The notes: generated by a model from the letters alone, not told the origin. Positions 46,501 to 55,207 are shown, counted from the first letter of the stretch. The stretch: 64,000 nt of DNA from Piscinibacter sp943370595 (GCA_943370595.1 CALRRO020000019.1:1-64000), one strand, 5' to 3'. A program made the numbers and translations.

Positions 46501-47816
46501 AACAGGGCTGCGGTGAGCCACGCCGTGGTCACGCCGTGCGTGCGGATCACCTGGGACAGCCCGGCACCGCTGGGCACCGGCTCGTCGTGCAGCACGATCC
46601 GGCCGCCGTTGAGCAACGGGCCCCAGATCTCCAGCGTCGACGCGTCGAAGCCCAGCGGTGCGGCGTGCAGCATCACGGTCGCCTCGGACAGCGAGACGTA
46701 CTGCGAGTGCTGGACGAGGCGGACGATGGCGCGGTGCGGGATCTCCACGCCCTTGGGCTGACCGGTCGAGCCGGAGGTGTACATGACGTAGGCGAGCGAC
46801 TGGCCCGCCGCCGCCGGCTGCGACGCTTGTACCTGCACGCTGGGCAGCGCACCAAGATCGAGCAGTTCCAGCGCCGCCGGCAGCGGCCGCTCGCGCGGGC
46901 CGTCGATCACCATCAGGCGGGCGCCGGCGTCCGTCAGCATGAACTCGATGCGCTCCCGAGGGAACGACAGATCGATGGGCAGATAGGCCGCCCCGGCGCG
47001 CAGGATGCCGAGCACGGCCGCAATCGTGGCGACCGACCGCTGCGCCTCCACGGCGACGACTTCGCCGGAAACCACACCCCGCGAACGCAGCGCGTCGGCG
47101 ATGCGGCTGGCCATGGCGTCGAGCTCGCGATAGCTCAAGGTGCCCAGTTTCGAGACGATGGCCACCTGTTCGGGCTGTCGCCGGGCCACGGCCTCGAACA
47201 GCGTGACGACCGACGCGGCTGCGGCCTCGTCCGCCTGGGGAGTGCGCAGCGCCGCCACGTCGGGCTGGCTCGCAGCCGCCAGGCAACGAATCGACGAGAC
47301 ATCCTGGTCCCGTCGCTCGCAACACTGAGCGATCGTTTCGACCCATGCGTTCAGCAGCGCAGTCGCGGTGGCCTCGTCGACAGGGGGCGAGCAGTAGACA
47401 AAAGTCAACTCCGAGCTGGCGGCATCCAGCCCGACAGCCACGACGACGCCGTTCTCCGCGAGAGACGGCTCGCCAGCGGCGTCGCCTTGCCAGAAAGTCT
47501 GTGCTGCCGAGTCCGTTCCCTCGGACGGCGTCGCCGCGAGGACCCGTTCGCACCACCGCCGCACCGCGACCCCTTGCGGCGGCACCGTCAGCTCAATCGT
47601 CCCGTGTGCCGTCCCGATGCGGACCTGCGGACACCCCGTGACCCGGTCCAGCGCAATGAGCCATGCCGCCAGGGCCAGGCCGTGGCGATCGGCCAGCGGC
47701 ACCTCACCGCGAGGCCACGGCGCACGCAGCGCATGCATCGAGGCGTCGACTGCAGAGGGAAGCGGTCGAACGCAGTCGAGCAGCTCGGCCACACCGGATT
47801 CGGAAGGGAAAGTCAC
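40578..47816 (-). CDS. Hybrid NRPS-PKS with aminotransferase, A-T-KS-AT-T-AMT
   Basis: The 2412-residue protein starts with about 195 residues that resemble the end of a condensation domain with no HHxxxDG. Then come adenylation (205-690; YTSGSTGQPKG, YRTGDLV), carrier 1 (Ser740), ketosynthase (797-1220; Cys968 in TACSTS, His1104, His1144), acyltransferase (1318-1600; GHSVGE with Ser1409, HAFHS at 1505-1509, a malonyl-type motif), carrier 2 (Ser1742 in GLDSL) and a class III aminotransferase (about 1890-2355; Asp2168 in LIFDEV, PLP Lys2196 in SYGKVVGG). No ketoreductase, dehydratase or thioesterase is present. My pocket reading, D-A-L-W-L-G-G-T-F-K, resembles the valine code DAFWIGGTFK. Start GTG at 47816 has no strong SD. 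The 167 bp upstream hold two copies of gagcccct (47917, 47941). Confidence 0.92.
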   Translation of the reverse strand: MTFPSESGVAELLDCVRPLPSAVDASMHALRAPWPRGEVPLADRHGLALAAWLIALDRVTGCPQVRIGTAHGTIELTVPPQGVAVRRWCERVLAATPSEGTDSAAQTFWQGDAAGEPSLAENGVVVAVGLDAASSELTFVYCSPPVDEATATALLNAWVETIAQCCERRDQDVSSIRCLAAASQPDVAALRTPQADEAAAASVVTLFEAVARRQPEQVAIVSKLGTLSYRELDAMASRIADALRSRGVVSGEVVAVEAQRSVATIAAVLGILRAGAAYLPIDLSFPRERIEFMLTDAGARLMVIDGPRERPLPAALELLDLGALPSVQVQASQPAAAGQSLAYVMYTSGSTGQPKGVEIPHRAIVRLVQHSQYVSLSEATVMLHAAPLGFDASTLEIWGPLLNGGRIVLHDEPVPSGAGLSQVIRTHGVTTAWLTAALFNAVLDDDPQYLSGLRELLIGGEALSVEHVRRFMQAVPQTQLINGYGPTECTTFAATHRIDPTTLAAARSVPIGSPITHTTLYVLNRRGEPVPDGLVGELYIGGLGVGRGYLGRPELTAERFLSDPFAGEDWRMYRTGDLVTRLPDGAIDFVGRADGQVKIRGFRIEVGEIEAVLAKQPSVRACAVVARRDPARGVELVAYVVPSAADFNAPALRMALAAQLPDFMVPARWMRLEALPITTNGKLDRRALPEPANERPAGLPHPYAAPASPREREVAAVFARVLGIDRVGALDNFFDLGGSSLLVLRAHAALRAEGHTRLPIATMFADPTPRGLARSIDGIDQPQRQTRRDVTPAPRGEPIAIIGMAGRFPGAADIEAFWSMIDEGRDGIRFFRPEELDASIPAALRADPQYVAARGVVDGFDLFDAGFFGISPREAELMDPQQRLFLETAWECLERAGQVPEKTEGRIGVFAGMYNATYFQRHVMAHPDKIERLGSFQVMLANEKDYIATRTAHKLNLTGPAISVHTACSTSLVAIAQAFDALRAGQCELALAGGSSINCPPANGYLYEEGSMLSPDGHTRSFDEQAQGTTFSDGVAVVLLKRLSAALADGNTIHAVIRGVAVNNDGSVKASFTAPSVEGQCAVIEAALDSAGIDARSVSYVEAHGTATPLGDPVEVAALTRAFRRDTDDAGFCTLGSVKSNTGHLVIAAGATGVIKTALALVRERIPGTAHFTRPNPKIDFDGSPFVVRPAAWAWPREAAPRRAGVSSFGVGGTNAHVVMEEAPPLPQRAGVSGPHLLRLSARTPAALEAAKSRLADWLASDGRDADLADVAFTLDVGRRDFAQRSVVVAHDAAQAAAALRDPSVSRVWTLPAAQPAPVLLFPGQGAQYAGMGRELYAGDAAARGAFEACFAALETDAAKGLRDAMFGNDAAALAQTAVTQPATFCLEYAVATAWLARGLQPAALIGHSVGEFVAAALAGVMSLPDALHLVTRRGALMQALPAGSMLSVRTGADKLEPLLPADVQLAAENGPAACVVAGPSAAIDAFAAMLAEREIATQRLQTSHAFHSAMMDPAVAAFEQAVRAVSLSAPSLPVVSTATGRWLSADEATDPSYWSRHLRQPVRFSPAVRTALAELPHAVFIEAGPRGSLSTLVRQHRGENGPAVAVPSLGDRPERESTVLCEAQGQLWALGLALTPPPDARTDRRRIELPTYPFERQRHWVDAAAPTASPVHHAAAAPIAAPAAAESANLPTTMTATAAPQQTDRRATLVQRLRDVFEDVSGVELADASAADSFVELGLDSLTLTQVALRLKKEFSLNITFRQLMESFRSFDTLAGHLDQTLPPSAAPAPVAAAAPIAVAAMPVLQAVAPVAAFEPAQAGSLVQQVIQQQMQLMAQQLALLQGQPAAGAMAQGVAPVAAALPTAPAAAPAAPAVAPAPAAKPAVPVEDEAALVHKTYDVKKAFGAIARIHTTGAEMSERQRARLAAFMRRYIDKTQRSKAYTVEHRPHLADPRVVNGFRPQLKEIIYQIVIERSKGARMWDLDGNEYVDALNGFGMSLFGWQPDFVLDAVRKQLDGGYDIGPQHPLAGEVAKLMCELTGFDRAGLCNTGSEAVMGCVRIARTVTGRNKIVMFNGAYHGIFDEVIVRGTKKLKSVPAAPGILPNTAENIVVLDYGTPETLQWLKDNADELAAVLVEPVQSRRPDFQPREFLRDLRALTEKSGTLLIFDEVVTGFRSHPGGIQALFGIRADLASYGKVVGGGFPIGVIAGKREYMDALDGGHWEYGDDSIPTVGVTYFAGTFVRHPLALVAAKAVLEHLKKEGPELQSGLTRRTAAMVDELNAFCREVGAPIVLKSFSSVWKIFFEEDHPLQDLLFAMMRNRGVHILDNFPCFMTTAHTAQDIAVIKSAFKEAVAELQEADFIPRRVNAPSVALDASRPPVPGARLGRDPEGRPAWYVANPAAPGKFIKVDGQ

Positions 47817-47983
47817 GCTAACGCCACCCTGATTGACCCGGGCGTCATGCGTCTAGGCAGACGTTTCGATGAATACCCGGGTTGTCGACAGGACTATGAC
47901 AGAGCCCGCCAGCGACGAGCCCCTTCAGGTACGGGGAAAGGAGCCCCTATGTGCATCCCGGCACGTTTCGGCCACCCCCCGAT

Positions 47984-48856
<873 letters not shown>

Positions 48857-48869
48857 GGTGCCGTTCCTT

Positions 48870-49667
48870 TCAGGAGTCGAGGGCGGCGCGGATGCCGCCG
48901 ATGAAGTCGGCCGCGGCCGCCGCCACGTTGCCGCGCTCGCGTGTCTCGAGCAGTTGCACGAGCGCCGAGCCGATGACGACCGCGTCGGAGACGTTGGCCA
49001 CGGCGCGCGCGGTCTGCGCGTCACGGATGCCGAAGCCCACGCCGACCGGCAGCTTCACGTGCTGCCGGATCCGCGGGATCATGGCCGCGACCGCTGCGGT
49101 GTCGAGGTGGCCCGCGCCGGTCACGCCCTTGAGCGACACATAGTAGACGTAGCCGCTGGCGATGCGGCCGACTTCGCTCATGCGCGCGTCGGTGGACGTG
49201 GGCGCGAGCAGGAAGATCATGTCCAGCCCGTGCGCGCGCAGCTTGGCGGCGAAGGCTTCGCACTCTTCCGGCGGGTAGTCCACGACCAGCACACCGTCGA
49301 CACCCGCTGCGCCGGCATCGGCGACGAAGCGGTCGACACCATACCGCTCGACCGGGTTGGCGTAGCCCATCAGGACGACCGGGGTCTCGGCATCCCGGGC
49401 GCGGAAGTCACGCACGATCTGCAGCACCTGCGGCATGCCGACGCCCTTGGCCAGGGCCCGCTCGGAGGCCTTCTGGATCACCGGGCCATCGGCCATCGGG
49501 TCGGAGAACGGCACGCCGAGCTCGATCACGTCGGCGCCGGCCTTGGCCATCGCGACCATGATGTCGACGGTCGCGTCGGCGTACGGGTCACCGGCGGTGA
49601 CATAGGGGATCAGCGCCTTGCGGCCGCGCGAGCGAAGCGCGTCGAAGCGGGCGGCGATGCGGCTCAC
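48870..49667 (-). CDS. trpA: Tryptophan synthase alpha chain
   Basis: The 265-residue TIM-barrel protein has IPYVTAGDPYADATVDIM, ADVIELGVPFSDPMADGPVIQ, with the catalytic Glu and Asp pair in place, and LKGVTGAG. It cleaves indole-3-glycerol phosphate to indole for TrpB. The start is the GTG at 49667 (MSRIAARFDAL), which overlaps the trpB stop as GTGA and so fits translational coupling; longer frames are out of character. The order trpF-trpB-trpA-accD is typical for Burkholderiales. Confidence 0.95.
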   Translation of the reverse strand: MSRIAARFDALRSRGRKALIPYVTAGDPYADATVDIMVAMAKAGADVIELGVPFSDPMADGPVIQKASERALAKGVGMPQVLQIVRDFRARDAETPVVLMGYANPVERYGVDRFVADAGAAGVDGVLVVDYPPEECEAFAAKLRAHGLDMIFLLAPTSTDARMSEVGRIASGYVYYVSLKGVTGAGHLDTAAVAAMIPRIRQHVKLPVGVGFGIRDAQTARAVANVSDAVVIGSALVQLLETRERGNVAAAAADFIGGIRAALDS

Positions 49668-50932
49668 AGCGTGCCTCCCTTGACCATCTGCCCGCGGCAC
49701 GAGGGCCGGCAGTAGAACTCGGCACCGGACAGGTCGGCGACCGTGCCGATGTCCTTGTCGCCTCGGCCGGAGAGGTTGACCAGCACGTGCTGGTCGGGCC
49801 GCATCGTCGGTGCCAGCTTCATCGCGTGGGCCACGGCGTGGCTCGATTCGAGCGCCGGGATGATGCCCTCGGTACGGCACAGGCGGTGGAATGCCGACAG
49901 CGCCTCGTCATCGGTGATGCCGACGTACTCGGCGCGGCCGATGTCCTTCAGGTACGCATGTTCGGGGCCGACTCCGGGGTAGTCGAGGCCGGCGGAGATC
50001 GAATGCGTCTCGGTGATCTGGCCGTTGGCGTCCTGCAGCAGGTAGGTGCGGTTGCCGTGCAGCACGCCCGGCGTGCCGGCCGACAGCGAGGCCGCGTGCT
50101 TGCCGCTGGCCAGCCCCTGCCCGGCCGCCTCGACGCCAATCAGGCGCGTGCCGTCGTGCTCGATGTACGGATAGAAGATGCCCATCGCGTTGCTGCCGCC
50201 GCCGACGCAGGCGATCACCGCGTCGGGCTGCCGGCCGGCCGGGCCGCCCAGGGACTGGATCATCTCGGGCATCTGCACCAGGCATTCGTCGCCGATCACA
50301 CGCTGGAAGTCGCGCACCATCATCGGGTACGGGTGCGGGCCGGCCACCGTGCCGATGATGTAGAAGGTGTTCTCGACGTTGGTCACCCAGTCGCGAAGTG
50401 CCTCGTTGAGTGCGTCCTTCAGCGTCTTCGAGCCGCTCTCGACCGGCACGACGCGGGCGCCAAGCAGGTGCATGCGGTAGACGTTCGGCGACTGACGCTT
50501 GACGTCCTCACTGCCCATGTAGACCACGCACTCCATGCCGTAGCGCGCGCAGATCGTCGCGGTGGCCACGCCATGCTGGCCGGCACCCGTCTCGGCGATG
50601 ACGCGCGGCTTGCCCATGCGCCGCGCAAGCATGGCCTGGCCGATGGTGTTGTTGACCTTGTGCGCGCCGGTGTGGTTCAGGTCCTCTCGCTTGAGGTGGA
50701 TCTGCGCGCCGCCGAGTTCACGGCTGAGCCTGGCGGCATGGTAGACCGGGCTGGGCCGGCCGACGAAGTGGGCGAGCTCGGACCGGAACTCGGCCATGAA
50801 GGCCGGGTCGGCACGCGCGTCGTCGTAGGCTGCCTTGAGTTCGTCCAGCGCGTGGATCAGGGTCTCGGCGACGAAGGTGCCGCCGTAGACGCCGAAATGC
50901 CCCCGCGCATCGGGTTGCTGGTAGTTCAACAT
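49664..50932 (-). CDS. trpB: Tryptophan synthase beta chain
   Basis: The 422-residue PLP enzyme has the cofactor lysine in HLKREDLNHTGAHKVNNTIG and the glycine-rich phosphate loop in CVGGGSNAMGIF. It joins indole and serine to make tryptophan. The start at 50932 (MLNYQQPDARGHFG) is the conserved one; an upstream ATG at 50977 adds 15 unlikely residues. After NLSGRGDKDIGTVAD the protein runs on with LSGAEFYCRPSCRGQMVKGG, a tail with a CxxxC pair that I do not recall from family members. It overlaps trpA by 4 bp and follows trpF by 16 bp. Confidence 0.95.
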   Translation of the reverse strand: MLNYQQPDARGHFGVYGGTFVAETLIHALDELKAAYDDARADPAFMAEFRSELAHFVGRPSPVYHAARLSRELGGAQIHLKREDLNHTGAHKVNNTIGQAMLARRMGKPRVIAETGAGQHGVATATICARYGMECVVYMGSEDVKRQSPNVYRMHLLGARVVPVESGSKTLKDALNEALRDWVTNVENTFYIIGTVAGPHPYPMMVRDFQRVIGDECLVQMPEMIQSLGGPAGRQPDAVIACVGGGSNAMGIFYPYIEHDGTRLIGVEAAGQGLASGKHAASLSAGTPGVLHGNRTYLLQDANGQITETHSISAGLDYPGVGPEHAYLKDIGRAEYVGITDDEALSAFHRLCRTEGIIPALESSHAVAHAMKLAPTMRPDQHVLVNLSGRGDKDIGTVADLSGAEFYCRPSCRGQMVKGGTL

Positions 50933-50948
50933 GGTGGTGGAAAGGTGT

Positions 50949-51596
50949 TCAGGTCTCGGAGTCGGCTGCGCGCGCATCGGCTTCGCGCACCGCCTCGCAG
51001 AACCGGCGGATCAGGTCGGCATCCTTGATGCCCTTCGCTGATTCCACGCCGGAGCTCACGTCAACGGCCCAGGGCCGCACCTGAAGAATGCCTTCGATCG
51101 CATTTCCGGCATGCAACCCACCAGACAAAACGACCGGACGGGGCACGTTGGGAGGAATGAGAGACCAATCGAAGACCTTTCCGCCGCCGCCATATCCTTC
51201 GACATGGGCGTCGAGCAGGATGGCCTGAGCGTTCGAGAACTGCTGCGCAAAGTCTACCAAATCGAACCCGGGCGCCATCCGCGCCGCCCGGATGTACGGG
51301 CGGCCGGCTTCATCGCAACGCGTCGCCGTCTCGTCGCCGTGGAATTGCAGCAGTGCCTGGGGCAGCGATCGCACTGCGTCGGCGATCTCGGCGTCGCTCG
51401 CATTGACCAGCAGCACCACCGGCATCACGAAGGGCGGCAGGCGACGCGCCAGGTTGGTGGCACGAGCCAGGCTCACGTGGCGCGGGCTCTTCTCGTAGAG
51501 CACGAAGCCGATCGCATCGGCACCGGCCTCGACGGCCGCGTCGACATCGGCCTCGCGCGTGAGGCCGCAGATCTTGATGCGCGTGCGCTGGTTCAT
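50949..51596 (-). CDS. trpF: Phosphoribosylanthranilate isomerase
   Basis: The 215-residue TIM-barrel protein has RIKICGLTREADVDAAV, with the catalytic Cys, GFVLYEKSPRHV, LLQFHGDE and VDVSSGVESAKGIKD. It isomerises phosphoribosyl-anthranilate in the tryptophan pathway. The start at 51596 (MNQRTRIKICG) gives the usual N-terminus. It lies 16 bp after truA and before trpB. TrpC and TrpD are not in the window, as is normal for this split arrangement. Confidence 0.94.
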   Translation of the reverse strand: MNQRTRIKICGLTREADVDAAVEAGADAIGFVLYEKSPRHVSLARATNLARRLPPFVMPVVLLVNASDAEIADAVRSLPQALLQFHGDETATRCDEAGRPYIRAARMAPGFDLVDFAQQFSNAQAILLDAHVEGYGGGGKVFDWSLIPPNVPRPVVLSGGLHAGNAIEGILQVRPWAVDVSSGVESAKGIKDADLIRRFCEAVREADARAADSET

Positions 51597-51612
51597 CGGT
51601 GGTTTCGCCGCC

Positions 51613-52395
51613 TCAGGGCAGCCAGTCCATCGCCGCCGTGGCAGACGGCAGCGCAAGGGCCGGATCGTAGTACGGCCCGACGAAATACAGCCCACCGGCA
51701 GCGAAAGTCGGCGCCGCCAGGCTGCGGTCACGCGCTCGCAGCACGGATTCCAGCCAGTCGGCGTCTCGCGCGCCCGAACCCACGGCGACCAGGCAGCCCA
51801 TCAGGTTGCGCACCATGTGGTGCAGGAAAGCGCTGGCATCGAACTCGAAGCGCCAGTAGGCACCGCGCTGCTCGATGTGGATGTGGCGCAGCGTCTTGAC
51901 CGGAGAAGCCGCCTGACACTCGGCCGAACGGAAGGCCGAGAAGTCGTGCTCGCCGATCAGGCGCTCGGCCGCGGCGCGCATCCTGGCGCCCTCGAGGGGG
52001 CGAAAGCTCCACCCCACGAGACCTGCTTCGAGCGCCGGTCGCACTGGCGATTCGCGCAGCACGTAGACATAGCGCCGCCCGAGTGCGCTGTTGCGGGCAT
52101 GGAAGCGCTCGTCGACGGGCCTGCACCACTGCACCGCGATGTCGTCGGGGAGAAAGCGATTGGTGCCGCGCACCCAGGAGAACGGCTCGCGCTCGGCGTC
52201 GCAGTCGAGGTGGACGACCTGGTTGAGCGCGTGCACGCCGGCATCGGTGCGTCCCGCGCACATCACGCGCACGGGCACCGCGAGAAAGCTGTGGAGCGCC
52301 TGCTCCAGCCGGTCTTGCACGGTGTTGCCGCCAGGCTGACTTTGCCAGCCCTGGTAGCCGGTGCCCCGGTAGCTGATGCCGAGGGCCACCCTCAT
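51613..52395 (-). CDS. truA: tRNA pseudouridine(38-40) synthase
   Basis: The 260-residue enzyme has GISYRGTGYQGWQSQPGGNTVQ at the start, the catalytic Asp in CAGRTDAGVHALNQVVH and FLHHMVRNLMGCLVAVG near the end. It converts uridines 38-40 in the anticodon arm of many tRNAs to pseudouridine. It follows fimV by 43 bp and precedes trpF, the common order in Burkholderiales. Confidence 0.95.
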   Translation of the reverse strand: MRVALGISYRGTGYQGWQSQPGGNTVQDRLEQALHSFLAVPVRVMCAGRTDAGVHALNQVVHLDCDAEREPFSWVRGTNRFLPDDIAVQWCRPVDERFHARNSALGRRYVYVLRESPVRPALEAGLVGWSFRPLEGARMRAAAERLIGEHDFSAFRSAECQAASPVKTLRHIHIEQRGAYWRFEFDASAFLHHMVRNLMGCLVAVGSGARDADWLESVLRARDRSLAAPTFAAGGLYFVGPYYDPALALPSATAAMDWLP

Positions 52396-52438
52396 GGCCG
52401 GCTCGTGGTGGCGACGCGGGCGCCGCAGCGCCCGGGCA

Positions 52439-55105
52439 TCAACCGAGCTGCTCGAGCATGCCCTGGGCCTTGGACTTCAGCGAGCCGGAGGCCTTGGACA
52501 CCACTTCCTGCAGCAGGTCGCGCGCACCTTCCATGTCGCCGATCTGGCGGAACTCCTCGGCGAGCTCGAGCTTGCGCGACAGCGGGTCGCCGGCGTCGTC
52601 CTCGTCGAAGCCGGACAGGCCGGACTCGCCGAAGCCCGAGGGCACCGTCGTCGGGCCTGAAGGTGCCGCCGCGGGGCTGCCGCCGGCGGGCAGGTCGAGA
52701 TCGAGCGAGATGCCAGCCAGGTCGAATTCGACCGCCGGTGCATTCGCCGGCGCGGCGGGCGCGGGCGGGGGTGCGAAGTCCGGCAGCGTGAGATCGGCCG
52801 CGTCGAGGTCGAACGATGGTGCCTCGACCGGTGCGGGCGAATAGGCCTTGGCGGTCTGCAGCGGCGCCGGCTCGGTCGGGCCCGGGGCATCGCTGCCGAT
52901 GTCGAGGTCGAGGTCCACACCGGCATCCGGCGCCGGCGTCGAGTCGATGATCGAGGCGTTGAACTGCGACGGCGACGGCAGCACCGATTGCGGCATGGTG
53001 CTGGCGCCGAGCGCCTCGACCATCTGCCCGGCGGCAGCCGCGCCGCCCACGGGCGCGCCGCCCGGCTGGTACAGCGGGTTCTCCGGGTCGATCTGCTGGC
53101 CGAGTTCCTGCGCCTTCGCCCAGTCCTCGCCCTGCCCTTGCGTCAGCGAGTACAGCTGCGTCGCCAGCAGTTCGAAGCCCTTGGTGTCGCGGCGCTTGGC
53201 GTAGACCTCGAGCAGCTTGGTGCGGATCGCCATGCGCTCGGGGTTGCCGCGCATCGCTTCCTTGAGGATTTCCTCGGCCTGCAGGTCGCGGCCATAGGCG
53301 AGGTACACGTCGGCCTCGGCCACCGGGTCGACGTCACCGATCGCATCGAGCTGGCTCAGCGAGTAGCTCATCGAGGACGAGTTGCCGCCGGCGTCGCGCG
53401 TGTCGATACGCTGGCCGCCGCTGGCGCCGAAGAACGAGTCAGGCTGGAGGCGGCTCTCGAGGAACGAGGTCTCGCCGCTGTCCTTCTTCGCGCGGCGCGT
53501 GAAGCGGTATACGCCGAAGCCGACCAGCGCGGCGATCAGGCCGCCGCCGAGCGCCAGCGCGAGCGGGTTGTCGTCGAGCAGCGAACCGAGGAAGCCCGGC
53601 TCTTCGGCCGTCGTGACGGTCACCGGCGCAGGGCGCGGCGCGACCGGACGCGGGACCGAAGCGGCCGGCGCAGCCGCCACGACCGGCGCCGAGGCAGGCT
53701 CAGAAGCAGCCGGGGCAGCGACCAGCGTGGGCAGAGAAGCGGACGGGGCCGGAGCAGCAGCAGATGCCGGTGCCGCGGCAACGACCGGTGCCGGCGGCGG
53801 CGGTGCCACCACCGGCGCTGGCGCTGGCGCAGCGGCCGAGGCCTTGGCAGCAGCTGCGGGCACGGGCGCCGGTGCAGCGGCCACGACGGGCGGCTTGACG
53901 GGCACGGAAACCGCCGCAGGGGCAGACGGCGCCGCGGGCGCCGCAGCAGCACCCGGGCCGGTGGCCTTGGCAGTCTCGGCGCCGAGCTTCTTCAGTTCGG
54001 CCACGTTCTTCGACAACTCGGCGACTCGCGTCGCGGCATCCTTCTTCTCGGCACCCTTGGCGATCTGCTCTTCAGTGGCGCTGGCCTTGCCGGCCGCGCC
54101 CTTGCTGAGGGTCAGCTTGTCGGGCGCCGGGGCGGCGGCCTGCTTGCGGTCCTGCACCTCCGTCTGCACCGTGCCGGTGGCCTGGCGGGCCGGGCCGCTG
54201 TCCTTGGCGGCAGGCACCGCGCCTGCGAGCTTCTGGCGGTAAGCGCCGAAGTCCGCGCTCTGCGCCTGAATCAGTTGGCGGGCTTCGGCGGACGAGACCG
54301 CCTTGGCATCTTCGGCACTCGGCACCGACAGCACCGAACCGGACTTGAGCCGGTTCATGTTGTTGCCGACGAAGGCTTCGGGGTTCGCCTTGTAGAGCGA
54401 GACCAGCATCTGGTCGAGCGAGACACCGCCACGCTGCGTCTTGCCGGCGATGCGCGACAGCGTGTCGCCCGGACGGACCTTGTACTCGTCGGGGCCGAGC
54501 GGGCCGGAAGGTGCCGGCGTCGCTGCGGGCACCGGTGCCGCAGCCGCGGTCGCGGAGCGCGGCTCGGCGGCCGGGCGCGAGGCACGCGGGGCCGGAGCCA
54601 CCGGCGCAGCGGCGGGAGCGGCTGCCGGCGGCGCGGCGGCGATCGACGGTGCGGCGGCCGGCGCGCTCGGCGCCGGCGCGCGGGCGGTCGTCGCCGGATC
54701 GAACAACATCGTGTACTCGCGCACCAGGCGACCACTGGCCCAGGTGATCTCGAGGATGACGTCGACGAAGGGCTCCTGCACCGCGCGATCGCTGGTCACA
54801 CGAAGGTAGGGGCGGCCGTCGGTGCGGCGCTGCAGCTCGACGTTGGTGACGGGCAGCACGGCGTTGTAGTCGACCCCCGCGGCCTTGTAGGCCTCCGGCG
54901 GCGCCACGCGCACGCGCAGGGTGCCCGCTTCTTCAGGCGTGAGGCTGGTGACGTCGATCTCGGCCCGCAGCGCCTCACCCAGTGCCGACTGCACGGAAAG
55001 CCTGCCCAGACCCAGCGCGTACGCATTCGATGCGGCCAGCCACAGAGCGGCTGCGGCCACACCGGTCAGGGCAAGGCGCCCTGAGAAGGTCGAGTTTGAT
55101 TTCAA
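52439..55105 (-). CDS. fimV: FimV/HubP-like polar hub protein
   Basis: The protein of about 888 residues has a signal peptide, then GLGRLSVQSALGEALRAEID (the conserved FimV N-terminal domain) and a LysM-like motif in YKVRPGDTLSRIAGKTQRG. A long Ala/Pro-rich linker with charged coils follows, then one membrane helix in LALALGGGLIAALVGFGVY, acidic repeats and a C-terminal TPR-like domain starting DPLSRKLELAEEFRQIGD. Such proteins bind peptidoglycan and organise cell poles, type IV pili and twitching. The start is taken as TTG at 55105 (residues LKSNSTFSG), since GGGAG lies seven bases upstream and the ATG there is out of frame. It follows asd by 231 bp. Confidence 0.88.
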   Translation of the reverse strand: MKSNSTFSGRLALTGVAAAALWLAASNAYALGLGRLSVQSALGEALRAEIDVTSLTPEEAGTLRVRVAPPEAYKAAGVDYNAVLPVTNVELQRRTDGRPYLRVTSDRAVQEPFVDVILEITWASGRLVREYTMLFDPATTARAPAPSAPAAAPSIAAAPPAAAPAAAPVAPAPRASRPAAEPRSATAAAAPVPAATPAPSGPLGPDEYKVRPGDTLSRIAGKTQRGGVSLDQMLVSLYKANPEAFVGNNMNRLKSGSVLSVPSAEDAKAVSSAEARQLIQAQSADFGAYRQKLAGAVPAAKDSGPARQATGTVQTEVQDRKQAAAPAPDKLTLSKGAAGKASATEEQIAKGAEKKDAATRVAELSKNVAELKKLGAETAKATGPGAAAAPAAPSAPAAVSVPVKPPVVAAAPAPVPAAAAKASAAAPAPAPVVAPPPPAPVVAAAPASAAAPAPSASLPTLVAAPAASEPASAPVVAAAPAASVPRPVAPRPAPVTVTTAEEPGFLGSLLDDNPLALALGGGLIAALVGFGVYRFTRRAKKDSGETSFLESRLQPDSFFGASGGQRIDTRDAGGNSSSMSYSLSQLDAIGDVDPVAEADVYLAYGRDLQAEEILKEAMRGNPERMAIRTKLLEVYAKRRDTKGFELLATQLYSLTQGQGEDWAKAQELGQQIDPENPLYQPGGAPVGGAAAAGQMVEALGASTMPQSVLPSPSQFNASIIDSTPAPDAGVDLDLDIGSDAPGPTEPAPLQTAKAYSPAPVEAPSFDLDAADLTLPDFAPPPAPAAPANAPAVEFDLAGISLDLDLPAGGSPAAAPSGPTTVPSGFGESGLSGFDEDDAGDPLSRKLELAEEFRQIGDMEGARDLLQEVVSKASGSLKSKAQGMLEQLG

Positions 55106-55207
55106 GGCATCTCCCAATAGGACCGTGCCGGGCGTGAACGATGCCCGCTGCTGTCGACCAATGTATCGGCGAAGGACATCCGCACCTCGCACGAAGAGCT
55201 GGAAATC

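Noticed and set aside
47917..47948. Two copies of gagcccct before the hybrid synthase as an accD terminator or operator
   Set aside because: They are direct repeats, not an inverted pair, the possible stems have only four base pairs, and no T tract follows.
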